A model generated the notes under the pieces. The model ran no database searches. It was not told where the DNA came from and saw only the letters and a list, made by a program, of their open reading frames with translations. The position numbers were made by a program, and so were the translations under genes. Shown here piece after piece: positions 35,093 to 45,197 of a stretch of 64,000 bases of DNA (the first letter of the stretch is position 1; each line of letters opens with the position of its first letter). Origin of the DNA: Rossellomorea aquimaris (GTDB taxonomy: Bacteria; Bacillota; Bacilli; Bacillales; Bacillaceae_B); contig NZ_MINN01000074.1 in assembly GCF_001877785.1 (NCBI RefSeq), positions 930,001 to 994,000 of the forward strand, read 5' to 3'.

Positions 35093-36745
35093 TTACTCAA
35101 CTGAAGCCCACTTGTAAGAGTTATCAGCACCAAATGAATGGCGAAGGATACCTTTAACATATGGACGCTCTAGGTAAGAAGTACCGTTTTGGTACATCGG
35201 GCTGATCGCTTGCTCTTCGAAAAGAATCTTTTCTGCGTCGATCATAGCCTGCCAGCGAGCTTCAAGGTCACTTGCAAGTTCACCCTTAGCTTTTTCAACT
35301 AGCTCATCATATTTTTCGTTAGAGAAAGCCATTTGGTTATGAGCTCCATCTGTAACGAACATGTCGATGAATGTCATCGGATCTGGATAGTCAGGACCCC
35401 ATCCAGCGAATGAGAAGTCATAGTTACCTTTTGATTCCAAATCAAGCTTCTGCTTGAATGGCTGTGCTTTGATTTTAACTGTCATACCTTCAAGGTTTGT
35501 TTCAAGTTGTTCTTTAATGAACTCACCGATTTTCTTAGAGCTTTCAGAATCATAGTTTAATAGTTCCAGCTCAACTGAATCTTTACCAAGCTCTTCTTTT
35601 GCCTTAGCCCAGTATTCTTTTGCTTTCTCAACATCATAACCGCCGAAATCACCGACAGTTTCACGGTACTCAGCACCATCAGGACCAGAAACGAAGTCTT
35701 TTGGTACTAGGTAGTAAGCAGGGATTGAACCGTTGTTCATAAGAACATCAACCATACCTTGCTTGTCATATGCAGCATCGATTGCTTTACGGGCATTTAC
35801 GTTAGCCAACACTTCGTTCTTCTGGTTCAGACGAAGGAAGTATACAGCAGTATCCGCGCGTGTTTTGAAGTTTTTGTCATCTTTGTACTTATCAACGAAT
35901 TCAGCTGAAAGACCAGTTACGTCAGCTTTTTCAGTTTCATAAAGGTTAACTGCAGTTGCAGTATCTTTAACGATGTTGAAGTTAACTTCTTTCAACTTCA
36001 CAGTATCTTTATCCCAGTAGTTATCATTCTTGGATAATTTGAAGCTTTGTTCGTGCTTCCACTCAGAAAGTGTGAAAGGACCATTGTATAATGCTTTATC
36101 CGCTTCAAGACCATATTGATCGCCTTGTTCTTCAACGAATTTTTGGTTTTGAGGATAGAAAGTTGCGAATGAAAGTAATGCTTCGAAGTAAGGTACAGGA
36201 CCTTCTAGCTGTACTTCCAACGTTTTATCATCAACAGCTTTAACACCTAATTCTTCAACCGGCACATCACCAGCGTTCACTTTAGCAGCGTTTTTGATAT
36301 CGTACATGATGTACGCATACTCTGCACCAGTGTCAGGGTTTAAAGCTTTTTGCCAAGCGTAAACGAAGTCGTTAGCCGTAACAGGCTCTCCGTTTGACCA
36401 TTTAGCATCACGGAGCTTGAATGTGTAAGTTAACCCGTCTTCACTCTTCTCCATGTTTTCAGCCATACCAGGCTTTGCTTCGTCGTTCTCACCTAAACGG
36501 TAAAGACCTTCGAATACGTTGTTCATTACGTTGAATGAAACAGAGTCAGTTGCCAGTGTAGAGTCCATTGATGGGATCTCAGAACTCTCGATTAGGTTAA
36601 GAACTTGTTCCTTACCTTCAGCAGGCTTGTCGCCGCCTTTGTCGCCTGATCCTTCGCCTTCAGCACCTTCATTGCCGCCACAAGCAGCTAAGAAAGTACT
36701 TAGAGCCAGAAGAAGAACCAGCAAGAATGAAAACTTTTTCTTCAT
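35093..36745 (-). CDS. oppA: Oligopeptide-binding lipoprotein OppA
   Basis: A 550-residue extracytoplasmic peptide-binding lipoprotein. The signal peptide ends at the lipobox LAAC with Cys22, followed by a Gly/Glu/Lys linker and an SBP_bac_5 domain (YTFKLRDAKWSNGEPVTANDFVYAW is the family signature). It supplies the Opp transporter, which in Bacillus imports nutrient peptides and signalling peptides for sporulation and competence. It is preceded by GAGGAGG and a clear sigma-A promoter. Confidence 0.96.
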   Translation of the reverse strand: MKKKFSFLLVLLLALSTFLAACGGNEGAEGEGSGDKGGDKPAEGKEQVLNLIESSEIPSMDSTLATDSVSFNVMNNVFEGLYRLGENDEAKPGMAENMEKSEDGLTYTFKLRDAKWSNGEPVTANDFVYAWQKALNPDTGAEYAYIMYDIKNAAKVNAGDVPVEELGVKAVDDKTLEVQLEGPVPYFEALLSFATFYPQNQKFVEEQGDQYGLEADKALYNGPFTLSEWKHEQSFKLSKNDNYWDKDTVKLKEVNFNIVKDTATAVNLYETEKADVTGLSAEFVDKYKDDKNFKTRADTAVYFLRLNQKNEVLANVNARKAIDAAYDKQGMVDVLMNNGSIPAYYLVPKDFVSGPDGAEYRETVGDFGGYDVEKAKEYWAKAKEELGKDSVELELLNYDSESSKKIGEFIKEQLETNLEGMTVKIKAQPFKQKLDLESKGNYDFSFAGWGPDYPDPMTFIDMFVTDGAHNQMAFSNEKYDELVEKAKGELASDLEARWQAMIDAEKILFEEQAISPMYQNGTSYLERPYVKGILRHSFGADNSYKWASVE

Positions 36746-36812
36746 CTTGAAATTGACCTCCTCGTAAATCTCATATTTATTTATCTTCTAATTTTCAGAA
36801 GATTTGTTACTT

Positions 36813-36840
36813 ATTATACATGATAGAGATATTTTTGCAA
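36813..36840 (-). promoter_or_regulatory. Sigma-A promoter of oppABCDF
   Basis: On the minus strand TTGCAA (36835-36840) and TATAAT (36813-36818) are 16 bases apart, giving a ~60-base leader. The AT-rich stretch 36841-37254 beyond it carries no gene and no other element I can identify. Confidence 0.75.
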
Positions 36841-37254
36841 TATTAATTTAACAGTTTTTTTGCAAAATTATCATATTAGTAGGTCATATGTTAGTTAAAC
36901 GTTGATATATATAGGTTTACCTCGTCATTTTTAGGGTGTTTGTCCTATTACAATTGTTACAATAAACCGTTTTCATGTATCTTCCAAATATTTCTTCAGA
37001 TGTACGTACTGAATAGATTAAAAGTTTCAACTATTATATTTATAAGTTAAACTGTTTCTTTATTACATAAGTGTAATCTGAATGATTAATAGTAGTTATT
37101 GAATTCATTCTAAGAATTTTTTGAGTATACACTGTCGTGAGATGATTGTTTATTAACGGAATACATAAACCGGGAGAATGCATATATATGAATCCAATTG
37201 AAATCATATCTGTGCTTCATGTATACTTTCTATAAAAAAGAATAAAGGAGTATT

Positions 37255-37638
37255 ATGAAACGTATAGTTAGTATTTATTTGTGTGCAGGGATTATCTTGC
37301 TGGCTTCCCTTATGATTTCACTCGCTAATGGAGATCCGTATATGCTCTCCATATTAAACAGCCTGTTTATTACGGGAATGATTTATTTGATATTCGGGGG
37401 CTTCTTATATATATTCCAGAAAGGTTTTTTCAACGGGATTGTATATTCACTTAAAAGATTCCGGAGAAGCACCGCCCAGGGCAAGTACGTCTCTCAATTT
37501 GATGATCTGGATGATACCAAGGAAGCGCATGAAGAACTTTCAGTGATCAGGTCCTATCGGGTAACACGATCCCTTCTGGTCATCGGGGGTCTTCTCCTTA
37601 TTATTTCCCTGGCGTTATCCTATCTCCTGTATACTTGA
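37255..37638 (+). CDS. DUF3899 small membrane protein
   Basis: A 127-residue membrane protein with two N-terminal hydrophobic helices, a cytoplasmic charged loop (residues ~64-98) containing SLKRFRRSTAQGK, and one C-terminal helix. The pattern fits DUF3899, a family of unknown function seen near trpS in Bacillaceae. AAAGGAG lies 5 bases before the ATG. Confidence 0.75.
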   Translation: MKRIVSIYLCAGIILLASLMISLANGDPYMLSILNSLFITGMIYLIFGGFLYIFQKGFFNGIVYSLKRFRRSTAQGKYVSQFDDLDDTKEAHEELSVIRSYRVTRSLLVIGGLLLIISLALSYLLYT

Positions 37639-37663
37639 ATTGAAAGAACGGTTTCACTATAAT
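37635..37663 (+). promoter_or_regulatory. Sigma-A promoter for the trpS T-box transcript
   Basis: TTGAAT (37635-37640) and TATAAT (37658-37663) with 17-base spacing; it starts inside the DUF3899 stop region. Confidence 0.75.
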
Positions 37664-37683
37664 AGTGGTATCAATATATTTCG

Positions 37684-37945
37684 GCGTTGATGAAGAAGAG
37701 TACCTATCAAATGATTCAAAGAGAGCTTGTGGCCGGTGTGAACAAGTAATCATTTTTTAGCGAATGGACTTTTGAGCCTTATTTGTGAAATGCATTTGCA
37801 GATTAGCGAATAACGGGCTTGCCCCACGTTACAGGGGTTTCATGCAAGCTGCATGGACTAAGCTGACTCATCATGATGAGTACTTAGGGTGGCACCGCGG
37901 ATATAATCCCATTCGTCCCTATATTAAAAGGACGAGTGGGTTTTT
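37684..37945 (+). ncRNA. Tryptophan T-box riboswitch
   Basis: The leader has the AG-rich stem I bulge region (GAAGAAGAG, then AGAGAGCTTG), a candidate specifier TGG at 37765-37767, and the T-box proper AGGGTGGCACCGCGG at 37886-37900. A terminator stem 37908-37918/37930-37940 with T5 follows. Uncharged tRNA-Trp would bind and favour the antiterminator, turning on trpS. Confidence 0.95.
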
Positions 37946-37962
37946 ATTTTGTTTAAATATAG

Positions 37963-38973
<1,011 letters not shown>

Positions 38974-38983
38974 CGGATGACGT

Positions 38984-39016
38984 GCCGGGGCTTGATATCA
39001 AGCCCCGGCTTTTTTT
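38984..39016 (+). terminator. Terminator after trpS
   Basis: A perfect 12-bp stem GCCGGGGCTTGA/TCAAGCCCCGGC followed by T7. Confidence 0.95.
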
Positions 39017-39025
39017 GCATAAGGT

Positions 39026-39126
39026 TCTTTTCGCATACTTTGTTGCTTTGCACACAATAAAACATCGGAATTTGGGTATTTTCGGTTTGTCGGTCCGGCT
39101 TTTGATTAAGCTTGAGTGCGAAAAGA
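39026..39126. repeat. Possible inverted-repeat element, 10-bp arms
   Basis: TCTTTTCGCA (39026-39035) and TGCGAAAAGA (39117-39126) are perfect inverted arms 80 bases apart, in a gap without genes between trpS and yjbA. It might be a small intergenic repeat; no second copy is seen in the window. Confidence 0.3.
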
Positions 39127-39200
39127 GCAAGTTCTCAAGCAATGTTCATGCACAGGCCTTTTTACGAAAAGCAACTTCCTTTTAGAAAACAGCTTTGAAT

Positions 39201-39234
39201 AAAAAAACCTTAAGCCTGCTGAAGACTTAAGGTT
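39201..39234 (-). terminator. Terminator after yjbA
   Basis: AACCTTAAG/CTTAAGGTT stem with T7 on the minus strand. Confidence 0.9.
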
Positions 39235-39241
39235 CATACAT

Positions 39242-39991
39242 TCAATTCACTTTTGGCCTGTTTTCAACTTCCCATAGCTTTTCGAAAAACGGCTGCCCTT
39301 TAATCATATTTTCACATAGTGTCAGATGCTTGTCCGACCAGCCGTATTTTGTTTCCTCATATAACATATTCCATACGTCTTCAAACTCCATATGCTGAAT
39401 GACCCGGTATTGTTCCGGGGCCCATTCCGTATACCAGTATCGTATTTCAGCCGTATTATTCGAACTGTGGAGCTGATCAAGCGCCATGAACAAAAGCTGT
39501 TTCAACTGTCTTTCCTTCCTTGTCAGCCCGTTCATCATTAGTGGACTCGGGGAAAGGATATGATAGTGGTTATCCTGTTTAGGTTCCTGTTCCAATGAGT
39601 ATGAAACGGAATCATGGCCTTCCACCATTTCATAAACAAGCTGCTCCTGCCTTGGTATAAGCCTGCTCTTGCGGATCGGTACGGTATATCCGATCGTATC
39701 GACTGCCAGTATGCCTGTCCCATCTGTGACGATAAAGCAATAATCAAGCTGAATCCGCTCATGGTTTTTTCTTAAATATGCTTTTTGGTACACATCATTC
39801 AGCAGTTGTTGAGGTAATTCTGATAAATCATTCTCGATGTAGTGAAAAAGTGCAGTATCCACTTTCATTAAAGGGACTTGATCTAACAACTCAATGACAT
39901 CTTCTTTTCTCCATTCGTGAAAATGACAAACATTGTAGCCATTTTCTTCGCCTTCGAACCAATTTACCCATACATCATGAAGATATAACAT
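39242..39991 (-). CDS. yjbA: YjbA, UPF0736 family protein
   Basis: A 249-residue soluble protein matching UPF0736 (YjbA) in length, start ([22 protein letters not shown]) and the end region [12 protein letters not shown]. The function is unknown. The start at 39991 follows GAGGGG with 7-base spacing; an earlier ATG at 40015 has no site. It sits beside trpS, as in B. subtilis. Confidence 0.85.
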   Translation of the reverse strand: MLYLHDVWVNWFEGEENGYNVCHFHEWRKEDVIELLDQVPLMKVDTALFHYIENDLSELPQQLLNDVYQKAYLRKNHERIQLDYCFIVTDGTGILAVDTIGYTVPIRKSRLIPRQEQLVYEMVEGHDSVSYSLEQEPKQDNHYHILSPSPLMMNGLTRKERQLKQLLFMALDQLHSSNNTAEIRYWYTEWAPEQYRVIQHMEFEDVWNMLYEETKYGWSDKHLTLCENMIKGQPFFEKLWEVENRPKVN

Positions 39992-40074
39992 GATTGACCC
40001 CTCACTTTGCTTCAATCTTATTTGTCAATCAGTATAGGCAGAAAAGAGTAAAAATATTCCTGATTCGGCACCTT

Positions 40075-40296
40075 TTATAAATAGTCGTTATTTTTCCTGC
40101 GAGGCAGGTAGATCGTTACGGTAATGATGAGAATGCCGACAAGGAAGAGATAACATTCTACCCGTGTGCTTATAAACAATAAATAATCGGTTATGGTCAT
40201 GCCTGTCGTAAGCAGGTTCAGATAAATAATCAGGCTGACCCCGCCGGAAACGGCAAGTCCAAATCCAATGAACAATATGAACATACGAAACACCAT
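40075..40296 (-). CDS. Small two-helix membrane protein, 73 aa
   Basis: I do not recognise this gene. It encodes 73 residues with hydrophobic helices at about 5-28 and 47-64 and a basic tail (LPRRKNNDYL). GAGG lies 8 bases before the ATG. It lies alone between yjbA and yjaZ, where B. subtilis carries the app operon instead. Confidence 0.6.
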   Translation of the reverse strand: MVFRMFILFIGFGLAVSGGVSLIIYLNLLTTGMTITDYLLFISTRVECYLFLVGILIITVTIYLPRRKNNDYL

Positions 40297-40370
40297 ACCT
40301 TCCGCCTCTACCCTTTTTTTTGCTTGTCCTTATATACTATAGTTTATGTCCTTCAGGGTGAGATATGACG

Positions 40371-40403
40371 AAAAGGGTGTATGCCTGAATCAGGGCGTCA
40401 CCC
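40371..40403 (-). terminator. Terminator overlapping the yjaZ stop
   Basis: A GGGTG/CACCC outer stem encloses GCCCTGA/TTCAGGC, with a short T run on the minus strand. The outer arm overlaps the last codons of yjaZ. Confidence 0.65.
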
Positions 40404-41174
40404 CTTTTTATCCGGCAGGAAGTAGGAAGACGGTTTTCCGAAGAAGAGCTTTGTCACAGATTTATTATTTTTTCGTGCTTTTTCCGCCAGATAATAACCT
40501 GCGGCATATCCCAGCATCTTCGGATAACCTTTCTGTCCAAGCAGCAATTGATCGTGCAGCGGGTTTGACCTTGTGATTTCAAGATTCGGCTCTATCCACT
40601 TTTCATAATAATTAGAGAGTTCTTTATCATCGTAAGCTTTCGTCCAGGAAGCGACATATTCGTATCCGCAGTACTCACGAACGGCCTGCTCCGCAAGTCC
40701 TTCAAACATGATGGAATCCAACAGGGTATATTCTTCATCTTTTTTCTTCATTCTGTCCATCCGTACACAATGATGGTATTCATGGACAAATAGTGCTTCA
40801 TATTCTTTAAGGTCTTCCTGTTCAGTAACAAATAAATAAATTTCGTCCTTGAAACAGACACCGGACTTTTTCATAGATGATTGAAATAGGCCTCTTTTTT
40901 CCTGGACAGGCAAGAGATACACAGGTACATCGGGACCATCCCATCTTTTTTTGTAGACCTTTTCAATTTTCACAAACAAATCCCATAGTTTATTTTTCTT
41001 CATCGCTTTATAAATCATTTTGGCTCCGGCTGACGGCCGGTACATTCCATGCTTCATAAGATAGCGGTACAAAGATTCACTGTCGTCTGAGTTCCCCTGT
41101 TTCGTCTTTTTCAAGTAATTCAACGGATGATCGAGCGAATCTTCAAGCCATTCATCTGTGGGGGCGATGGTCAC
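40398..41174 (-). CDS. yjaZ: YjaZ, DUF2268 putative Zn-metalloprotease
   Basis: A protein of about 258 residues with a zincin HExxH motif (FVHEYHHCVRMD) and a downstream Glu in SIMFEGLAEQ that fits a third ligand. DUF2268 (YjaZ) is a predicted Zn-dependent protease without a known substrate. AGAGGG directly abuts an ATG at 41180 but lies 6 bases before the GTG at 41174, so I favour GTG; the ATG start adds two residues. It is next to fabF as in B. subtilis. Confidence 0.85.
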   Translation of the reverse strand: MTIAPTDEWLEDSLDHPLNYLKKTKQGNSDDSESLYRYLMKHGMYRPSAGAKMIYKAMKKNKLWDLFVKIEKVYKKRWDGPDVPVYLLPVQEKRGLFQSSMKKSGVCFKDEIYLFVTEQEDLKEYEALFVHEYHHCVRMDRMKKKDEEYTLLDSIMFEGLAEQAVREYCGYEYVASWTKAYDDKELSNYYEKWIEPNLEITRSNPLHDQLLLGQKGYPKMLGYAAGYYLAEKARKNNKSVTKLFFGKPSSYFLPDKKG

Positions 41175-41256
41175 ATTCATCCCTCTTTCTCTTTTTTTAA
41201 ATATATATGTTGAAAAAGAGATTTTAGAAACAATCCGAAGTTGGACGATTGCCATA

Positions 41257-41290
41257 TAAAAAAGCGCACGGATTTATCCGCACGCTTTTT
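41257..41290 (-). terminator. Terminator after fabF
   Basis: An AAAGCG...CGCTTT hairpin with two central mismatches and a T-rich minus-strand tail, just after the fabF stop. Confidence 0.82.
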
Positions 41291-41300
41291 GAATCATCAA

Positions 41301-42542
41301 TTATTTTGTATATTTCTTGAAAACGAGTGTCGCATTGTGTCCGCCGAATCCCAGCGAGTTGCTCATCGCCACATTCACTTCACGTTTTCTGGCTTCATTT
41401 GCTACATAATCAAGATCGCAATCCGGGTCAGGCGTGTCCAGGTTAATTGTCGGAGGAAGCATGCTGTCTTTCATTGCCAATACGGTAAAGATGGCTTCCA
41501 CTCCCCCGGCTGCTCCCAATAAGTGCCCTGTCATTGATTTAGTAGAACTCATGGCAAGCTTATATGCATGTTCACCAAACACTTCTTTGACTGCCATTGT
41601 TTCATATTTATCATTATAAGGAGTACTCGTTCCGTGAGCATTGATATAATCAAGTTCTTCCGGACGAACTCCTCCATCCTCAAGAGCCATTTTCATTGCT
41701 CTCGCTCCGCCTTCCCCTGCTGGTGCAGGCGCTGTGATATGATAGGCATCACCCGTGCTTCCATAGCCCGTCACTTCAGCATAAATGGTAGCGCCGCGTT
41801 TCAAGGCATGTTCGAGCTCCTCCAATACGACGATCCCTGCTCCTTCACCCATCACGAAACCGTCACGATTCGCATCGAAAGGACGTGAAGCCTTTTCGGG
41901 ATCTGTATTTGTAGATAGTGCTGTATTGGCACAGAATCCTGCAACAGACATTTTGGTGATCGGTGCTTCCGCTCCGCCGGAGATCATGACGTCTGCATCT
42001 CCGCGCTGAATGACCTTGAATGCATCACCGATAGAATTCGTACCCGTTGCACAAGCGGTAACCGTACATGAGTTGACGCCTTTTGCACCGAGCATAATAG
42101 ACACTTGGCCGGTTGCCATGTCAGGGATGATCATTGGAACGAAGAACGGGCTTACTCTGCGGTACCCCCGCTTTTGAAAAGTTTCGTACTGGTTTTCAAA
42201 TGTTTCCATGCCTCCGATTCCGGAACCGATCCAAACCCCTGTCCGGTGTGCATTTTCATCATTTATTTCCAAATTTGCGTCTTTGACTGCCATCACGGAA
42301 GCGGCAACCGCATAGTGGGTAAAGCGATCCATTTTGCGCGCTTCTTTCCGCTCAACGTATTGTTCGATATCAAAATCTTTTAATTCCGCCGCGACTTTTG
42401 CAGGGTAATCATCTGCATTCAGCCTGGTTAACGGTCCGATTCCCGTCTTTCCTTCAAGAATACCGTTCCAAGTCGATTCTATATCATTCCCCAATGGTGT
42501 AACCGCACCTAAACCAGTAATGACAACACGTTTTTTGCTCAT
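41301..42542 (-). CDS. fabF: 3-oxoacyl-ACP synthase II FabF
   Basis: A 413-residue condensing enzyme of fatty-acid elongation. Active-site Cys164 is in [12 protein letters not shown], with His in [12 protein letters not shown] and in [12 protein letters not shown]. The start at 42542 is 9 bases from AAAGGAG, while the first in-frame ATG (42551) abuts the site. It follows fabH by 47 bases and is very likely co-transcribed with it under FapR control. Confidence 0.96.
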   Translation of the reverse strand: MSKKRVVITGLGAVTPLGNDIESTWNGILEGKTGIGPLTRLNADDYPAKVAAELKDFDIEQYVERKEARKMDRFTHYAVAASVMAVKDANLEINDENAHRTGVWIGSGIGGMETFENQYETFQKRGYRRVSPFFVPMIIPDMATGQVSIMLGAKGVNSCTVTACATGTNSIGDAFKVIQRGDADVMISGGAEAPITKMSVAGFCANTALSTNTDPEKASRPFDANRDGFVMGEGAGIVVLEELEHALKRGATIYAEVTGYGSTGDAYHITAPAPAGEGGARAMKMALEDGGVRPEELDYINAHGTSTPYNDKYETMAVKEVFGEHAYKLAMSSTKSMTGHLLGAAGGVEAIFTVLAMKDSMLPPTINLDTPDPDCDLDYVANEARKREVNVAMSNSLGFGGHNATLVFKKYTK

Positions 42543-42589
42543 AAGACCCATCTCCTTTAAAACTATTTATAGACGAATTAAATTACAAT

Positions 42590-43522
42590 TTATTTACCCC
42601 AGCGCATGACGATCGCGCCCCAAGTGAGGCCGCCGCCGAATCCGACCATGACCACTACATCATCTTCCTTCACTCTTCCATCCTGAAGATCTTCTACTAA
42701 AGATACAGGAATGGAGGCCGCAGATGTATTGCCGTACTTATTGACCGTTTTAGACATTTTTTCAATTGGAAGGTCTAATCGCTGTCTGGCTGCTTCCATG
42801 ATCCGGATGTTAGCCTGGTGTGGAATCAAGAAGTCTACATCCTCTTTTTTCAATCCGGCTTTTTCTATGACATTCACACTGGATTCACCCATTTGTCGAA
42901 CGGCGAATTTGAACACTTCCCTGCCGTTCATTACAATATTATCTTCCTGATACAAATGTTTCGCTCCTGAACCATCAGCTCCGAGTTCGAAGGCAAGTAT
43001 CCCTTTCCCGTCTGGAACCGGTCCAAGCACCGCAGCTCCTGCCGCATCTCCGAACAGTACAGCTGTATTTCTATCCTCCCAATCCGTAACCTTCGAGAGC
43101 TTTTCCACTCCGACTACCAGGACGTTCTTGTAAGCACCATTATCAATGAATTGCTTTGCCGTGATCATCCCATACATGAAACCTGCACATGCCGCACTGA
43201 TGTCCATCGCCGCGGCTTTCTTCGCTCCCAATCGGTCCTGAAGCAGGCAGGCAACAGAAGGAAACGGCTGATCCGGAGTAACAGTGGCAACAAGTATCAA
43301 ATCCAGATCTTCAGATGAGATTTCAGCATCATCAATCGCCTTCATCGCTGCTTCGTATGCCATATCTGAAGTATCTGTATCTTTACCCGCCACACGCCGT
43401 TCTTCAATACCGGTCCTTGTGCGAATCCATTCATCAGATGTATCAACCATTTTTTCCAAGTCTGCATTTGTTAAAACTTTCTCAGGAAGGTAACGCCCAA
43501 TTCCGATTATCCCTGTGTTCAT
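42590..43522 (-). CDS. fabH: 3-oxoacyl-ACP synthase III FabH
   Basis: A 310-residue initiation condensing enzyme with catalytic Cys112 (AACAGFMYG), His235 (IPHQANIRI) and Asn265 ([10 protein letters not shown]). It joins acyl-CoA primers, in Bacillus mainly branched ones, to malonyl-ACP. It corresponds to FabHA by location next to fabF and comZ. A promoter and FapR box lie immediately upstream. Confidence 0.96.
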   Translation of the reverse strand: MNTGIIGIGRYLPEKVLTNADLEKMVDTSDEWIRTRTGIEERRVAGKDTDTSDMAYEAAMKAIDDAEISSEDLDLILVATVTPDQPFPSVACLLQDRLGAKKAAAMDISAACAGFMYGMITAKQFIDNGAYKNVLVVGVEKLSKVTDWEDRNTAVLFGDAAGAAVLGPVPDGKGILAFELGADGSGAKHLYQEDNIVMNGREVFKFAVRQMGESSVNVIEKAGLKKEDVDFLIPHQANIRIMEAARQRLDLPIEKMSKTVNKYGNTSAASIPVSLVEDLQDGRVKEDDVVVMVGFGGGLTWGAIVMRWGK

Positions 43523-43584
43523 ACTGGCATCCCCTGCTTTCTTTTATTTTCTTGCTCCCTATACTATAAGTTTATTATCAATTA

Positions 43585-43601
43585 TTATGACTTGGTACTA
43601 A
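43585..43601 (-). promoter_or_regulatory. FapR box upstream of fabH-fabF
   Basis: The plus-strand read TTATGACTTGGTACTAA shares the TACTAA half-site and central spacing with the FapR consensus (about 13 of 17). It abuts the -10 box, which suits a repressor. Weaker than the fabI box. Confidence 0.7.
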
Positions 43602-43629
43602 TTTTAACGAAAATTGATTATTTGTGCAA
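43601..43629 (-). promoter_or_regulatory. Sigma-A promoter of fabH-fabF
   Basis: On the minus strand TTGCAC (43624-43629) and TAAAAT (43601-43606) with 17-base spacing. Confidence 0.6.
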
Positions 43630-43693
43630 TATATTTTGTTTTTCTACTCACTTTCGTATTTAGTACAGATTCAAAACAACGCTAATGATTCCC

Positions 43694-43798
43694 GTGCAAG
43701 ACTTCGCTTTCCGCGGGTAGCCCGTGAGCCTCCTCGAAGCTGCGCTCCTGCGGGGTCTCACATTTGCTACTCTTCCCGCAGGAGTCTTCGTCTTGCAC
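43694..43798. repeat. Bacillus-type intergenic GC-rich hairpin repeat
   Basis: A 105-base element bounded by GTGCAAGAC (43694-43702) and GTCTTGCAC (43790-43798), with internal CCGCGGG and CCCGCAGGAGTC arms and the phrase CGTGAGCCTCCTCG. I recognise this as a repeat found between genes in many Bacillaceae chromosomes. It is markedly more GC-rich than its surroundings. Confidence 0.75.
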
Positions 43799-43826
43799 TC
43801 CAATCAACCGCTGGATCCAGCAAAAA

Positions 43827-43880
43827 CTAAAAAACCCGAATTAATCTGAAACATGGTTCAAATTAATTCGGGTTTTTTAG
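43827..43880 (-). terminator. Terminator after comZ
   Basis: A perfect 19-bp inverted repeat (43827-43845 with 43862-43880) with T6 at either end. Confidence 0.9.
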
Positions 43881-43913
43881 AGTAAATTGCCTTGTACTAC
43901 CATCTTTTCAACG

Positions 43914-44102
43914 TTAATCTTTATGTAATGCGTCTCTTTTCCCTAGTTCGTATGCTTCTCCCATTACTTGTGTGAACAGGGTCATGAAGGGCTGGATCAT
44001 TTCCGGGGATAATTCGATCCCTGCCTCATCAAGTGTCTGTTTTGCTTCCGGTAAGTACTTCATTGCGATCTGCATAAATTCCATTGATTTGTCCTTGTTC
44101 AT
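43914..44102 (-). CDS. comZ: ComZ
   Basis: A 62-residue ComZ: MNKDKSMEFMQIAMKYLPEAK, then GIELSPEMIQPFM and GEAYELGKRDAL. In B. subtilis ComZ restrains comG expression in competence. Its ATG overlaps the med stop by 4 bases (ATGA), the usual med-comZ operon arrangement. AAAGGAAG lies upstream within med. Confidence 0.9.
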   Translation of the reverse strand: MNKDKSMEFMQIAMKYLPEAKQTLDEAGIELSPEMIQPFMTLFTQVMGEAYELGKRDALHKD

Positions 44103-45070
44103 TGGTTTGCTTCCTTTCCGTTTGGTAATTTACCTGTTTCGATATAGTTTTTGACATGCTGATTGATGGTCTTTTGAAAGTCCTTTGAGATCAGGGGACT
44201 GAATTTCCCTAATGAAACGACTCCGTCTTCAAAGTCAAATTCTAGGACCCCTGAAGATAAGTCACTCCCGGCAACCTTATCGGCTACTAGTTCATACAGC
44301 TTATCCGCATGCTGAACGGTACTTGTGAGAACCGTGGATTCACCAAGGTCAGATTGATCGGATACATACCCGATTGCGAATAATCCTTCCTCTTTCAGTA
44401 CTTCGATAACAGCTACATTATAGCCGTCCCCGGCAGGATATACAACATCGGCATCCTTCTTCACGAGCGAATCCAACCGTTCGAGTGCCTTTTCTTTGTC
44501 ATCCCAATGGTTTGTGTATTCAACAATCACGTCAATGTCTTTATTCTGGTATTTTGCGCCGTCAACAAACCCTTGCACTTCAGGCTGCCAGTCAAACGCA
44601 GCGATCACACCGATTTTATTCGTCTTGGAATGGTGGGCAGCTGTCATCCCCCCGAAAAATCCCATTGAATATCCTTTGAACGTTAAACTGGTTGTATTCT
44701 TTTCAGTTGCCTCTCCATTAAAACTTACGAAATGAATTTGGGGATATTCACCGGATTTCCGGTTAAAGACCTCTGCATATTCACTTCCATGTCCAAAAAC
44801 AAGGTTTACGCCGTCTTGATCATATTGCTTGATCGCCTGTTCGATTGATGTATCATTGTTCATGCTCTCTTTATAAAATACGTCTACATCGTGTTTTGAT
44901 TGTATTTTTAATAATCCTTTGTAGCCTTTTGTTCCCCAGACACCGTCGTTTACGGTTTCCGGGACTAAGAGACCTACATTTTCCAACTCATCGGATACAT
45001 TCTCTTTCATGCACCCGCTCAGGCCAAGTACTAATATAGCCAGAATAAAAAAGGTTCGTTTCTTTCTCAT
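44099..45070 (-). CDS. med: Med, BMP-family lipoprotein
   Basis: A 323-residue lipoprotein with lipobox LGLSGC (Cys20) followed by a BMP/PnrA-like periplasmic-binding fold (FGHGSEYAEVF, PAGDGYNVAVIEVL). Med in B. subtilis acts as a positive factor for comK expression. The start at 45070 follows AAAGGAG at 9 bases; an upstream in-frame ATG (45157) would add a stretch before the signal peptide and is unlikely. Confidence 0.9.
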   Translation of the reverse strand: MRKKRTFFILAILVLGLSGCMKENVSDELENVGLLVPETVNDGVWGTKGYKGLLKIQSKHDVDVFYKESMNNDTSIEQAIKQYDQDGVNLVFGHGSEYAEVFNRKSGEYPQIHFVSFNGEATEKNTTSLTFKGYSMGFFGGMTAAHHSKTNKIGVIAAFDWQPEVQGFVDGAKYQNKDIDVIVEYTNHWDDKEKALERLDSLVKKDADVVYPAGDGYNVAVIEVLKEEGLFAIGYVSDQSDLGESTVLTSTVQHADKLYELVADKVAGSDLSSGVLEFDFEDGVVSLGKFSPLISKDFQKTINQHVKNYIETGKLPNGKEANQ

Positions 45071-45197
45071 GTGCAGCAACTCCTTTAAAGCCCATGCAGC
45101 GCCGATAAAAAGTATCATTAGAAAAATATTACACCAATATGTCCATTTTACCTCCATCCGTATCCATATAAAAGAGAAATTTTTCTCATTCCTTCTT

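Noticed and set aside
43694-43798. A small-RNA gene reading of the hairpin repeat
   Set aside because: No promoter is evident and the sequence matches a recurring intergenic repeat, so a repeat call is simpler.
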